NCBI GenBank assembly: GCA_024349245.1
Contig: JALDNG010000048.1
Coordinates: 2,592,501 to 2,656,500 of the forward strand
DNA: 64,000 nt
Source of the DNA: Neodontobutis hainanensis
Taxonomy: Eukaryota; Chordata; Actinopteri; Gobiiformes; Odontobutidae
Reading direction: 5' to 3'
Shown piece by piece: positions 37,301 through 57,700 of the stretch. Made by a program: the position numbers and the translations under genes. The notes under the pieces are model-generated. The model was given only the letters and a program-made list of their open reading frames with translations. It was not told where the DNA came from and did not search any database. Numbering within the stretch: the first letter of the stretch is position 1; every line of letters starts with the position of its first letter.

Positions 37301-38988
37301 ATATCATATTTAGCCAAACCACTAACATTCCCCCCAAAGGATTATCTGCTAGACTTCAATTGAAACTTTTAAGACTGATTATCTTTAGTATGATCTTAAG
37401 TCTTGGTCATAAAAGGGGAAGTTGATTTGCCTTGCTTGACATTGAACATCCTGAAATTTGACTACAGCAATGAGATGCTAAAAGATAGATTGTGTTGACC
37501 TAATTCAAAGTAGACCCGTAGCTACTTGCTTAGCCTTCCTTCGAGTGCTAGTGGCAACTTTTGACACTTGCAGAGATCAATAAAGGGAAAACAAAGTGGT
37601 CTAAACGTACATTTAGGCAATAATAAAACTCCTATTGTCCTTTTAATTGGAAGCACTAAACCTGTTTTTGTAATGACTGTAATTGTGGCTCTTTACTTCA
37701 GTGACAAACAAGTTAAAAGCACTCATGGGGCATAATGTTATTCTAGAATGTAATTTTGTATTTAGTCTGGCTTTCAGCAAAACCAGCTTGTCCATTTTGT
37801 CAACTATCAGTCAACTAGAGCATTTTCGCATCAGATTCCTGCTCATAATTTACCTTGCTGTCAACAAAAATAACCTTGAGCTGAACCTTTTTTGTTTAAA
37901 AAAAAAAAAAAAAAAAAGACACCACCACAAGCGACCCAGTGTGCCAGCAACTTCCCAGCCTCCCCGAGTAAACTGCAATTTGAAAAGCAACACAACATAA
38001 AAAAACAGTTAGATGCCACAGTGCCATGACTAAAAACAGCTGACCTAGAATCTGTGTTTACTCTGACATTTTGTACATTATCAGACAAAATATATTGTGT
38101 GGCAAATGATCAGATGGTATAATTACAAGAAAAAGCCCAGAACCACATTATTTTTACTGCTACTATATTTTATTCATTTCTGTGGCACGATAATTGTTCA
38201 GTCTGTCTACAGCTTAGAAGACATTAGATCCATTTTTAGATGTGTCTGTGCATGCTGCAGGTCATCACTTACTACTAGAGCAGTCAGCATTACAAACTAG
38301 AATACTATCCTGGGGCCGGATACTATCTGATGTTAGGCCATTTACAGTAAGCTCCTATGTGTCTTGGGTGTCCCTTTTATAAACTAGTGCCATGTAAAAG
38401 GGGTGAGCTATCTAAGAGTGACAGTGTGTAAACAGCTAGACAGTAGTTATACAGTAACAAGAGCTGTCCCTTGAAAACTGGTGGCAATGTCTAGTACAGT
38501 TGAATGTCTTCCCCTCCCCCACTCAGGCGCTTCAACAGCTACAGTGTATAGAAATACCATTTTTGTGTTGTAAACACAAATACATATGTGAACTTCAGTT
38601 TTTGTGCCATCATCCTGTCTAAGCTATGTCTGATCCTACGAGTTATTAAAGCAAAGCGGATACAGGAAGAAAAAAAATAAAGAAAAATGATTTTTTTTTT
38701 TTAAACTTAAGAGTATTGTGAAGTGTTTCAGCTCACAAGAACCCTGGGTTAAACTGACTATTCCCACAAAGCCAGCAAAGTTATCTAATGCAATAATGAA
38801 AGGCTATCAGCAAGAATTCAACACACGTGTGAAGGCAATGGGGGACTAAGCTGAGTGCCGGCAACCCCCTTAATCAACGCCATTATTACATTCCCCCAAA
38901 CCATTATTCTACTGCATCACAAACAACTCAAAAGCAGAGAAGCAGCCTGGACACGAGGCAGCCTAAACCACGACTCTAACAGGCTTAC
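34386..38988 (-). other. tbl1x first intron (proposed)
   Basis: Contains a copy of a dispersed repeat at about 36261-36450, an A-run at about 37898-37917, a TA-rich patch at 35059-35072 and a 135-aa plus-strand frame at 36633-37040 with a hydrophobic stretch but no recognisable homology. Nothing else supported. Confidence 0.5.
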
Positions 38989-39420
38989 CCTTCACTGAGA
39001 GAGTGAACTCGTGGTGTCCGCCACCTCTTTCTCTTCCACAAGGAGAACCTCCAACTTCAGTGAGCTAGCAGCGACTTTCCTCCCATTTTGCTTCTCGTCA
39101 TATTTCAAGTTCCGACCGCTTCTGGAGCCTGTGACGCGGAGCAATTTGCGCGTATCGGTTTGGACACAGTCACAACACAAGTGTCGGTAAAGTTGGAATA
39201 AGCCCGAGTTTGAGTGGCTCAGAGAGCTGCAGGCTACTCTGGAGTTTCACCGCTGTGTGTGTGTGTGAGTGTGTGTGTGTGAGAACAGGACGGAAAGAAG
39301 ACAACAGCGGCAAAGAGACGCAGACAGGGAGCAGTGGAGAGAGAGAAAGAGACGGCTGTGGGGGTGGGGGGTTGGCTGACCTTAAACCTGGAGACGAAAA
39401 CACGTCTAATTAATAAATTC
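38989..39420 (-). promoter_or_regulatory. tbl1x: Candidate tbl1x first exon and promoter
   Basis: On the minus strand a strong donor (AAGG|GTAAGC) is at 38988. The sequence to its right up to about 39180 is richer in CG dinucleotides than surrounding DNA (CCGACCG, GACGCGGAGC, GCGCGTATCGG), and a (TG)n tract is at 39254-39281. This fits a CpG-containing first exon and promoter about 9.5 kb upstream of the ATG, divergent from anos1. The transcription start is not resolvable. Confidence 0.45.
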
Positions 39421-40817
39421 ACCAACAGGTTTACGTGGTTACACCACTGCAGAATGCGGTAGGATCATCACAACTGTACTATACAAAGACACAGCTTAAC
39501 AATTGTCCCCTGTACTCGCTGTGTCCACTGGGAGAGCGCATTTTACGCGCAGAAATAGAGACAGAGAGATAGACTGTTTCTCTTACCACATATCTAGCTT
39601 ATCTGTTTAAACCTGAAAACACGTTGCTGTTCAGTTTTCCATAAAGTTTAATTAAAAAAATATACAAACATTGGTGACATATAACACCGAATAAAATCCC
39701 TGCGTATTTTCAACTGGGTCTTATCATTTGTATTTGGTTGTAAGTAGGAGGAAAAAGCTGATCTCACAGGCTACAGTGGAGCATGTTGCCACTGTGGCCT
39801 CTGAGGCTCCCCTCCCCCACACGCCACTATTTTTCGCCTGCCTGGTCACACAGCGGTTGATTAATTCTCCTTTCGCCTTGCTCAGTCATTCAGATTTGGA
39901 AAGTAAATAACAAGTTGACATCATTACGGCTCTACACTGGTGTGACACATTCCTTTGGTTACCGTAAAGAATACTGTAACCGCGCATTAAAGTTTATATG
40001 CATGAATTTTAGCTCAAATTGTAATGTCTATTGAAAGACTATCCATTTTAGATGTGTTCTGTATGAATAGAAGGATTTAATAGCTGTTCAAACGACTGGC
40101 TTCTCAAAAACTTGTATTGACTGCTAGTGTAATGTTTTTGCTGGTTTTTAAAGACTGTAATCTGTGAGGCTTGCTGGGAGCATGAGCCTTTCTTCAAAAT
40201 GTTCTGTATACCTGTCTCATTTAGACAAAAATAATTTAGCTTTATGTAATATTATGAGGCAGCTGGTGACTTTATTTACTTGGTCATTTTAACAGTATAT
40301 TATATAACACAATTATTATATATATAAAAATGACTGTATGTAAGGTTAATCATGTTCACACAATCAAGTAATTGTTTAGGCAAGGCTAGTATATTTATAT
40401 AGCACAATTCATACACTGGGTAAGTCAAAGCAGTGTCTTCATCTAAACACATGTTTACAGTGTCTAGCCAGCTATTACATTTGGAAATTGTGACAATAAA
40501 ATCAACAGATATTATTCACATAAATGTTGGTGTCTGATGTCCAGATGTTGTAGTACCATATGCTGCAGTCTGCAGCTACATTTCTCTCAGAGCTCTCCTC
40601 CTGATCCATTTTTGATGAGAGCAGATAAATGGATATCTGAGCTCAAGCGCTCCATGCTGCCAAAAACTATTTTAGAGCCCTTTTATTCCAACAGCAAAAT
40701 GTTACATCTATAACATTACAGTGAGAAGCTGAGAAATTTAGTAAAGAGAGAGGGAGTCTATTCTCATACACCCGGTTTTGTCTGCATCAGATGTGCAGAT
40801 TGTGGACATATTCCCAG

Positions 40818-40820
<3 letters not shown>
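39421..40820. other. Intergenic tbl1x-anos1, left part
   Basis: AT-rich; no gene seen. Confidence 0.5.

Positions 40821-40893
<73 letters not shown>
40821..40893. repeat. (TG)36 microsatellite
   Basis: Uninterrupted TG repeat of 73 bp. The CA/TH-rich open frames on the opposite strand are artefacts of it. Confidence 0.98.
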
Positions 40894-40896
<3 letters not shown>

Positions 40897-42216
40897 GAGT
40901 GAATAAAAATGTAACCATACCAGTTGAAGTATTTGATACCCATTTGTAGATACACTCAATTTAATAATGTTTGTTAAAAGGACACAGACACATATAAAAC
41001 AAGTTATAAATTGACATTGTCTGGAAATGATGTGTATTCTATTGTATTCTTATATGCAGAATTATTGCATACCATTCTTGCACTGACGCCACAGCAGTGG
41101 GTTTTCAGTGTTCTATGTATTAGCACAGGCTGCTCAGCATGGGCCACATTTTTCTTTGTATTACATCATCCTTGCACCATTTTAAAATAACAGCGCACCA
41201 TTTGGCAAGAAACCCCTTGCACTGTTCTAACAGTATTTGAACTTTACCCGCTTGCTCTTTAAAGTATAAATGCTCCAAAACCCAGTGATCTAGTAGTAAT
41301 CTCTAAGCACTGCTCTCTGCACTTCTATTAGATGAAGTATGGTAGGAGTGCTTCCTGCTATAGAGCTGGGGCTGACCTCCTAACAAAGAACAGGTTCAAT
41401 CTGGCTCCCCTCCCCCCAAGCCGGGAAGCTGATGAGGGTCACATGACCTTTCTAGACAGCACTGAGGAGCAATGGTAATATGTAAGGGTGGGGGAAGGGT
41501 GCAGTAAGTCACACGACTCCTGTTATGTCGTTATTAGACTAGGGAAGAGCTGGGGGAAGCTTATGTGGCAAGGGAATGTCTGTTGGGGCTTCTAACCCTA
41601 TTGCCTTTGTGCTTTGGTCTATTGACGTATTGGATCACTTCCCTGTGACTTGCTGCTTTATTTACACTATAAGAATTAGCATAGGGCCTATAGGCATGAG
41701 GGATGTCAGAATTTCTCCCAAGCTTGACTGTGTTTGTGTATGTATCTGTCCACATACTACCATTATAACAGGAGTCTGAGCCTTGTGTACACTGTACAAC
41801 TCCTACTTCCCCTCCCCCGCTACACCCTTCTACACTACTGGCTAGAGATGCAGAAACATTTCTGCTCTGTTATGCTTTAGTAAACAGACTCAAGGTGAGA
41901 ATAATCATGTAAAATATACTCCCAGGTAAAAAAAAGCATGTTTCTCAGGATTAATGATCAATTAACAAGAAAAAGCCAAAGAGTTATTACTTGGGTTGAC
42001 ATGGTATACAGTAAAAAGACGCAAGTACTGACATGATTTATTGCACCATTTTTGCTATTAGGAGACTCCGCTTCAACCCTGTCTTATTTGTTTATGCTCA
42101 GCCCATTCAGAAGTACGAACATAGCCATACGTTTAAATGAACAAAAAAAAGATGACTGAAAACATAAGTAACTAAGTAAAGAAAGTTGAATGTAACTGAA
42201 AAAAAAAACATTATCT

Positions 42217-42247
42217 GCAGATATATCCTGAACAAGGATATATCTGC
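42217..42247. repeat. Inverted repeat, 13-bp arms
   Basis: GCAGATATATCCT (42217-42229) and AGGATATATCTGC (42235-42247) are exact reverse complements with a 5-nt loop. Confidence 0.9.
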
Positions 42248-44116
42248 ATTTACAAGGGTAAAAGGTTTTAATCATATTTACTGATATATTAAAAGAATTT
42301 TATACCAAAGGTTACACAAGTAAATTATGACCTATCTTTGATACAGCCCCAATCGAGACCATGTAATCTAAACTTGTGTTTCCAATATGTAAATGACAAT
42401 AGATGAATCAGTCTAACTTCATTCAAATGAGCAATGAAAGATCCTGCCAAAGTGTTCTCTAAATGTCACACGTGTCATTGTGTAATCATTTTCCAAAGCA
42501 GACTGGTTTGTTTAAAAAGCATGTTGCTTTATAAAGCCACATTCCTGCCCCCCTTCACTTTAATCAAATTCCTTTGGCAGGACCAGGGGGAGGGATGAAG
42601 GCGGGAAAGGCAGACAGATGTTAGAGATTCAAGGGTCAAATGCTGGAGGTCAAGGGTTGGTGACCTGGGCACCCAACAGACTTTCCTCCCCTTCTCCTGT
42701 ACAATACCAGTGTAGTGACTTTACAATGCTTTTTACAGTCCTGAAATTCTTGAGCTACACAGTTTTAAATTTGGCATTGTATGAAATCATTGTAATATAA
42801 GTTAATGATAGGATTCTTCTCTGGACATGCACACTGAAAAACACTGAAAAAAGACAAACAATATTGAGCTGTTACAAAAATGGATATTGCCAATTAATTG
42901 AGGAAAGGAAGGAAAGTATTTAAAAAAAAACAGTGCCAGAATCTATTTTACTTATAACCTAGAATAGTATTTCATATACACAGCCCATAATAATCAGATT
43001 AATAATAACAATCCATTCATCAGAATCTAAATCAGTATTGTAGTATTAAGTATACATAAGTATTGGCACAGCGATCTGTATCATTATAATATAGTATATT
43101 TTTATTGTCATTGTACAAGTGCAAACAACATCAAGATTTACAACATATGTTTTTTCACGAGAGACTTTATGCTGTATTCTAATGTGTCATATTTTGTCTC
43201 AACCATGGTACAAGACACTACAAATACTACATTGTGTTATGTTGGCATCAACTAATAATACAATATCTATCCTCTAGATTAGCCCCAGTCCCACCACCAC
43301 TCTTTAATACAGGTAAATATGGGAATCAATCCAAATGAGTCCAGATATACAGCTTATAACCTGGCAGCACTTAAAACCATTGCCCCTGTATTATCTCCAG
43401 CCAGGAGCTGACAGTGGTGTGTTATTAGCTCAGGGCGTGGGGGATGGGCATGTCTGCCCTGCACAGGATCAGTGGTTTAGCCTCCTGCTTTGTCATAGCA
43501 ACATGATGCTGTGTAATGGGCTTTCACTCAGCCAGACACCTAACACAGCATTGTGACATGTCCCTTTTCATAATCAAACACCTGGTCTAAATGTTTAAAC
43601 GACCACATTTGAAAATGGCTTTCAAGCTGTTCCTCATGCTATTGGGAAAAATGAACAATGAACGTCACTGAAAAGCAAACAAATATATTTACATGTGACT
43701 GAGATGGAACACGTTGCATAACTGATATGAAAGAACAAACTGTGGCATTGCACACACTGATAAAAGCAATTCATATGGAGGTGGTAAGAACATTGTGATG
43801 TGATGTACAAACTCAAGTGTAATTCAACAAGTCCAGTCATTAAACATATGATGCATGCATGTTCTTTGGCATGTAAGTGTGAGTCTGCATATACTGTATA
43901 TGTGTGAGCAAGCAAAGGGAAAAATAAGACATTGAATTTTAAAACGAGGGCTGGTATTCATCATATCTGATCATCATTTGCTTCAGATGATTATGAATTC
44001 TCATTGTTGGGTGTTAATGCTGGATCATGGCCTGGAAATTATCTGGGAGAGAGAAATAGAAGTGTCAAATCAAAGCCTACGGCTAAGCTTGCGTTATATC
44101 TGTGGACACATTGCCA

Positions 44117-44144
44117 TCTAGTGGTCTATGTCTAGTGGTCTATG
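44117..44144. repeat. 14-bp tandem duplication
   Basis: TCTAGTGGTCTATG occurs twice in direct tandem (44117-44130, 44131-44144). Confidence 0.95.
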
Positions 44145-47100
44145 TTTTGAGTCTCCACGCCCCAGTGCTGTTTCATAACCCTCTGTCTATTTATTGTAGA
44201 CGTACCTGATGTGAAAATAAACCCAGGTCCACCTTGTTAAAAGGTACACTATCTTCTGGCCATGTAACAACTGCTTTGGGATATTCTGCTGTCAGCCAAC
44301 CAGCACTCTCCAAACTAAAATCATAACTCAACCTTGAGTGGGTGGTTTGTATGTGAAAGGCAGCTTGTCCTGGACTATATTCTTTCCCCCTGCCTTTTAC
44401 AGCGCCACATTGTTTTGGAAGGTGTTGAAAGAAATCAAATGTAGCATACTTACATATGTCTACATATGTCTACATGCTTACATATAACTCCCCATGTTAA
44501 GTAGGCTGGGTTTTTCCAACCACATATACAATACTTTCCTGTTAACATTATGGGGTGGTAAAAAGATGTAAATGGAAGTTGCTTACAAAAGCCGAATGTG
44601 TCTGAGGGCAAATTATTATTGACCCCAAAATATACATTAAAAAAAATCACAAAAAAATAAATGTAATAGATAGTAGATTCAGTCCATTTGATGATAAGAT
44701 GAAAGCTGACCATTCAAATCCATCAATGTCCCTATAATGCTTTTTAGCTCTTAGTCCCTGTGATCATTTAAATTATTCTTTGCCCTGAGATACAGTACCT
44801 AATAATCGTGATTTCAGAAAATCTGTTAAGTCATTGAGTTATTTGTCTGTATAATTGTTTCCTTCGTAACTTAAACAAAATATATAATTATGAATTTGTA
44901 TATTTCAGTGCCTATATTTAGATGGCGGGCCACCAGAAAAAGTTTGGACTTGAAAGAGAAGGTATTTTGGGAAGATGTGATTTCAAACATCAAACCATAT
45001 TGGATTCAAAAGCTAAAGTCATTCATGTTGCAATATTACCACCCACTGAACTAATCTCCTCTTTTTGTGTTTGCTTGTGTTCAACAAAAGCCACTTGTCT
45101 GCTCTGATCCGGACAAACTCTCATCAAAGGTGTGAACTTTGTAAGACCACCTGCACCTTCGAGGATCAAAGATTTGTGAGCGTTTGATCGCCATGCACCT
45201 TTTTTTCTGCGGAATATACAGACTTGAAACTAATACTATAGTGTGTTATCTCTTGAGAGGCCTTTTGTCAGATCATGTGACAGAAAAACCCACTCGAGGA
45301 CTGCAGACATTCTCTCACCACACCGGGCTATCCTATCAAGCAGCAAAAGAAACTGGAGAAGCACAGTGAGCATAGACTGTGATGTAAAAGAAATATTACT
45401 GTGGGAGAACCAGTTTGAATTTCGGATGGGTCATTTGTCCAATGTCATCCCCTCTCTCTCGCCCTGTTTTCTGTCAGCCGACTGTCAACTATCAATAAAA
45501 AAAAGACAAAAAAAAAATATTTACATATATTACCGTACGGATGGCATTTAAATGATAATTAAACAGCAAACAATTACTTAGAAATCCATGTTTCAGTTCA
45601 ACTGTAATGTACTGTACCTGTATTTCTTCTACCTTTTTTAGTTTGTCTCCTTTTCTCATCAGTTGTTCCATTTTCACTGTCAGTTGTGTGGCTTTGTTCC
45701 TGCTCAGGCATCTTTACTGCCACATCAGAATGATTGAGGCATACATTCATCGATATATTTTTGCTATTATTTGGTCAAACACAAAGATCCAGACCTAAAA
45801 TTTACGACCCAAATAAAATCCACTGTGACCCACTTTTATGTCTTCATTCCCTGTTTGTACTGTACTAAGTGAGGTCTATTATTCCAGGATGGGTCTATAG
45901 TTGACCATTGTTACACATCTTTCATCTGACATAGGTGAATGCGGTCGTATATGAAATCAAATCCCCCTTTGGGGTCAGACAAACATAGCCCTCTCTAGAC
46001 AGCCTCGCATATTGGAAGAGGTTTTTCCCAGTCAATGAAAGCATGGCGTCAAATGGATACGTGTCCCACAGACTGCAGGAGACATCAGGACCGCACACAG
46101 ACAGTGAGTTTCCTACACTCCTCACTATAAACACCCCCACCACACATGGCTGTAATAAGCAAACAAATTAAGCCATTACACCGTTTTAGGGTACACAGAC
46201 ATCCGCGTTTAAATGTTTTTAAGAGTAGCGGGAGATCTCTTGGTGCAGGTTACATTGTGTATCTGAGACCACCAGGGAAATGGAGATGATGATTTATACG
46301 ATACATAATCATATTATCACTAATGCAGAACAGAGTCTCATTACATTGCACAGCTTACTGTTACGAATAAAAAAACATGTTGCTTTATATATTACATCAT
46401 GCTTGTAATTTTTAAAGTTAGGTTACAGGATGTACTAATATGGGTATATCATTTCACTGGCCTGAACTATTTGGCCCAAAGTTAAACTGCCCTGGAGCAA
46501 AATGGCGACCCCAGCCAGTCCTAATGATGGTCTGTAAGTGTGTTTTCCTCCCACTCTATTTAAGAGCAGCACCTATAAAACTTCATTATGCTGCTGCTGC
46601 TGTTGTAATAGTGTTCAGGGAAGTACTCCATGAACTGACAAAAGCAGGAGTGTCTTGTAAATCCTTTAGGGAACTTTCTAATTAAACACTCAACTCCTTA
46701 AGTCCAATAAATAGTAAGGATTTCGAGCTTTTCCTATATGTCATATTTTCTCCATACCTTAGGCTATGTGAGCGATGCCAGGAGCTGGGAGTCCAGCATG
46801 AGGAATGTAGTCAGGATGGTTTTAATAGTTTTCCATGTTGAATTGTTTTTCCAAGCTACTGTTAAACAGGGAGGTGTGAGCTGAAGGGAGAGGGCTTCCC
46901 TGGGATGTTGGCAAGCTGCACCCAGACCATATGTGATGGCTTGATGCAAAAACCTGTCTACCCTAAAATTTGGATGAGTTGTGTCATCGTCAGTGAACGG
47001 AAGTGTATACCCTTGCGATGGAGCGCAAAACAGGTGTATATACCATATGTACATGTGCTATATCAGTTTTGTTGTCCATAACCAGTAACTGAATGAAAAT

Positions 47101-48190
47101 GACATTTACATTAATGCCACTTTCAGAGGGTTTTTCTTAATACACTTATACAAATATGCTCTGGGGGAATAGTGTTAAAAAGTGACATCAAAGAATCACC
47201 TCTCACTGTTTTTAAAGCTTTGGAGTGAATTTATAAACCAATACCAAAAGAATGTTTTATTTGCTCCATAGAAATCTCTTGTTGAGTGCAAATGACGTGT
47301 TGTTTGCTCAAATAGATAGGAATGTAATCAAGTGTGCAAGCGTTATCCTGTACTGTCGCTACGTAATCCACCGACCGTTGATGTGACAATATATGCTGTT
47401 ACTATTTATTGTATATTGTTGGCAGCGGTTGCCCAGGAAACTTTATCAACAAGGTCCAAATACATTTTACCACTTACTCAGCTATAGAAAAGCCAATAAA
47501 GATCGTAAATAACTGACATTTACCAGCTAATTGTACTAGATAGACTAGATTATAGGGTGGTTTATTCCATTACATGCTGTGATTACACACCTTCACCTTC
47601 ATGCGCTCCTTATCTTTTCATGTTGGAATGTCCATGGTGTAATGCTTTTTCAAGTTGGACTGTCTCTGCGTGTTTGAAAAACTCAAGTCTGTATGTAGGT
47701 AAGGTTTTGAAACATGACACGACCATTTCTAATTGAATAGCTCATTATAGATATTAGACAAGTACAGTGTAACTAAATTTGGTTTGCCTCCTACTTGTCT
47801 GTTCTTCAATGTGCAGCACTGACTTTTAGTGAAAACTATAAGCTCACGTGAAAACTGGATGAAGATGGGAATTGTTGAATATTTCGATATTATTTGGCAG
47901 CTGTACTACTTGTTTTATCATGAAGTTTTGACATGACATTTTGATGATTTAGAGAATGTGTTTGCTGAGCTCATCATAAACATTCATTGATAAATACCCA
48001 CTTTACTGTATCTATGTTTAAATCTTTTTTGTTTTTATTTAGTGTATAATGACTTTGTGCTTTTAATGTTGTGCAGCAGACACAGATTTGGAAGCCTACA
48101 GTGCAACCTGCCCACGCCACTCTGAACACAGGACAATGCAGCACTCTACCTGCTTAACCCTCCGCGTGGCTGTCACTCACCACGCCGTGG

Positions 48191-48321
48191 TCCAATCAGA
48201 GCGCGCAGGGGGCCGTGACTCCTCCCCTGTGTATAATTGAAGTTTCTTTAGTTTCTCCAGCGGAGCCCTCACGCAGTATTGTCCGAACCGTGGAGGGATT
48301 AAAAACACAACAAGCGGGACC
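48191..48321 (+). promoter_or_regulatory. anos1: anos1 core promoter and 5' UTR
   Basis: A CCAAT box (48192-48196) sits in a GC-rich context, followed 40 bp later by a TATA-like TATAAT (48232-48237). Transcription would start near 48262, giving a 5' UTR of about 60 nt before the ATG at 48322. The arrangement is textbook-like; the start site itself is inferred. Confidence 0.6.
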
Positions 48322-54703
<6,382 letters not shown>

Positions 54704-57700
54704 TAGCATGTGCAAGCCGTGACAAGTCTCCTGTTTACACGCCTGCGGGAATCACCTCAAAGGTTGTACCTCTTTACCACGAGCACTCTCCCAATATTAG
54801 CTAATCCTTGCAAGACTGCTCTGCTAAATATGATTGAATGAAGTTAATGCCTAGTTCTTGTGCTTTTTTGTTTTTATTTTTTATTGCTATAATTTGGTCT
54901 ATTAGTCTGAGGTATTGTGGCGTACCTCCTGCAGGGCTTGTTTGTGTTTCGTGCCCTGTGCTGAAGAAGGTTGATACAGAGCCGGTGATGATAGTGCCTC
55001 TGAAAAGCTGGTGCTGACATATTCTATCAGACTGTCCTGCAGCTGTTGACAGGGCTCTTGGAAATGTGCAGAGTAGAGAAGATGCCATAGAGCTCAAATA
55101 AAGAGGATGATACGCTTGCACAGTCTGGTTCATGTAGAAATCTGAACAATAATCCCTGTAGCTGTCAAAACAATAAGGAAACAACAGTTTTTCCTTTGTT
55201 TATAATCTCTTGTGTTTCCTACATGCTTTAAGCTGTATGTTGAATGTGCAGGAAGTTGTCCAGGTGACCACAAAGTACTCATAGTTCTTGTGTGTGTGTA
55301 AATATTGGTGTATTTAAACAAGAATGCATGCCGGGAGTTTGAGAGACTCATGCCAACACAGTGGAGTGTCATATAGACAAAGAGATTTCTTGTCATGTCT
55401 GTTCTTTTGTGGTACTTGATAATCACACACAGCATCTGATATTGTTTACCTGACAAAATGATCCTTTCTGTTTGATTTTATGCCTCTGAACCATTTTTCA
55501 CAAGAGCTGTCAGCACCAGTGGTGTATCAAGCTTTAGACTTCCAACACTGGATTGTTCAGTCCCACTGAGGGGAGTGTGATCTCACTGGAACGCCTTAAT
55601 GGAAATTCTTCAAATGTGGTACAGATGTTCGATGATGAATGACATAAATTTGGGCTGAAAGGTTAAAAGGTCAAGGGCATTGACTTTGCTTCAGTGAACT
55701 AATTATTGTTTTAAATTTCTGTTGTATTGTGTAGCCTTATTTTTAAGTTAACTCTCATTGATAAATGACGGTTGATATCTGTGTGCCCTTTGAACTTGCT
55801 GCATGTATGACTGGTAAGTGCAGGCATTTCTGTGACATGCAGTTGACTGGTTGGCTGAGACAAGTGTGTGGCAACAGTGTTAGTTTGAATTTCAAATAGT
55901 TTTCTTTGCAGTTTGCATTTCCTGGGATACAGCAGAGCTATTGTGCTATTTGCTTTTGACTACATCTGCAAATGCATAGGTTATTTCCCTCTTCTCTAAT
56001 TAGCAAATATTTACATTATGTCCCTTGGAGCAACTTGGAATTAATTCTAATGCGTGCACAAGTTGTGCTTTCACTGGTTAACTCACTGCATGGAATCTGT
56101 CCATGTCACTAAAGCAAAGTCGAGTTTTATTCTTGTCTGGCTGTCTCTTAAAGCCTTTTGACCCTTTTCATGTAAAAGAGCATGAGAAGACAGACCTTTG
56201 TTTTCAGCATGCTGTGAAACATGTCTCTCTCCTTTCCACTCTGATGGCCAACACTGTTCTTGGCACCAGTCAGTCCCTAGTCATTTTATGTTTGAAAAGG
56301 CTTTTGCTGGCTGCAAGTTTAAGCACAGCATAGTGTTTTCATAATCAAGCAGCTAACACTGCTGAAAGTCTGTGAATACTCTAAACTCTTTAATAGACTT
56401 CTTGTTCTCCCTGCACTAACAAGCATGTCAGTTCACACTTCTTTATCCTACTGTTGGCTGAAAATAAATGAGATTGGATTAGATGTAAACCTTTAGAAAT
56501 AATGACATGCTGGTTCTGGTACAGTACAACTGTAGTTCAGTGGCTCTTGTGTTAAGAGTTCTTCACATTTAATCAATTTAATTGTACCCCTGCTATTGGT
56601 TTAGCCACACAGCTTATGTATGCAGCCAGGGCACTCTGCCTGTGCCATTTGCAGCCAGAAGTCAATATTTGGTGGCAAACATCACCACACTTCACATCCA
56701 CTCTAATGGCTTTAATACTCACTTAGGGGCTGAGTGCAGAGTGTCAAAACACATGGCTATTGTGGCCACTCTTAACAATTGCTCCAAATAGGCCCATGCT
56801 GTACAGTGGTTTCCTGTGAATAGCTCTACAGCAACTGATTAGCCTCTTCACTTCATGAACAGCACATAGTCAAACAAGCGCACAAAGGAGGTGGCTGTGG
56901 GGGCTTGTCCGACCAGAGGGCTCCCTGCCTGTGAAGAAAATGCAAGGAAGCACGGCCTAATAATTTAGACAAAAGATGCGTTGACCCCGTCCATCTGTTT
57001 CCATTTTTAGGAGATCAAAGCCTCCTGTTTTCATTTGGGCTGAGAAAGTCCTTGTGGTCATCTCGTACACAGCGTCCAGCTCCAAGCCCGCTCTCAGTGT
57101 CCCTTTGTCATGGTAATTAACCCGCCTGCCCTCTCTTTATAGCAGAGTGAGGTGGCATTTTGAGTGTTGGTGAGTCATTATCATTCCATAATAGTGAACT
57201 GGCAACAAACTCCATTCAGGAGGAAGACGCCGGAAGAACAGGGATTTCTAAAAGCCATTGTCGTTTTGTCTCCCACTGTTAGAGCTCCAGACTGGAAGTT
57301 TGGACGCAAGCCCTCAAAGTTTAAAAAACTCCAGGGTGTTCTCTTTACAGCTGGAGCAGAGAAAATAGATTTTGTGCGTACACATGGATAAGTGTCTAGC
57401 AGCCAAGAAGCTTTCCACATTCAGAGCATGGATGATATTAGCACAGTTGCATTCCCCCATGGGTGTGAGCCAGGCTCCAAATCAAATGCTAGGATTGACT
57501 AAAGGCGGTTAAATGCTGCTCTGCAGCAAAAAGTGTACTTCATTAGTCAGACTTCTTCCAGGGAAGAGAAGAAGAAAGGACATGTGCATTACGGCTGAAT
57601 AAGTTGGCCTTCTAGGAGTCATTGGAATATACCCATCACTAAACCTCTCCCGGAAAAAATGTCAAGAGACCATCCTGAGCATTTTTAAGCTAACTATATT

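Larger units (their letters stand above)
40894..48190. other. Intergenic tbl1x-anos1, right part
   Basis: No protein gene recognised. Holds a 13-bp-arm inverted repeat (42217-42247), a 14-bp tandem duplication (44117-44144) followed by a short 2A-like peptide frame (44208-44240), and many short chance frames. Human FAM9A/FAM9B lie in the corresponding interval; I see no sign of them here. Confidence 0.5.

Noticed and set aside
40738..40959. Minus-strand frames with long His-Thr repeats
   Set aside because: Direct translation of the TG microsatellite at 40821-40893.
44105..44150. CTCF-like words around CCATCTAGTGGTC
   Set aside because: Mismatches at conserved core positions; better explained as a simple tandem duplication.
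45922..46143. 73-aa minus-strand frame upstream of anos1
   Set aside because: Some protein-like runs, but no homology that I can name and no flanking exons found.
54801..55184. 127-aa minus-strand frame in anos1 intron 2
   Set aside because: Composition and content look random; no domain, no splice partners recognised.
57164..57420. Opposite-strand frames of 75 and 79 aa over the same DNA
   Set aside because: Mutually overlapping shadows, neither recognisable; no splice support.
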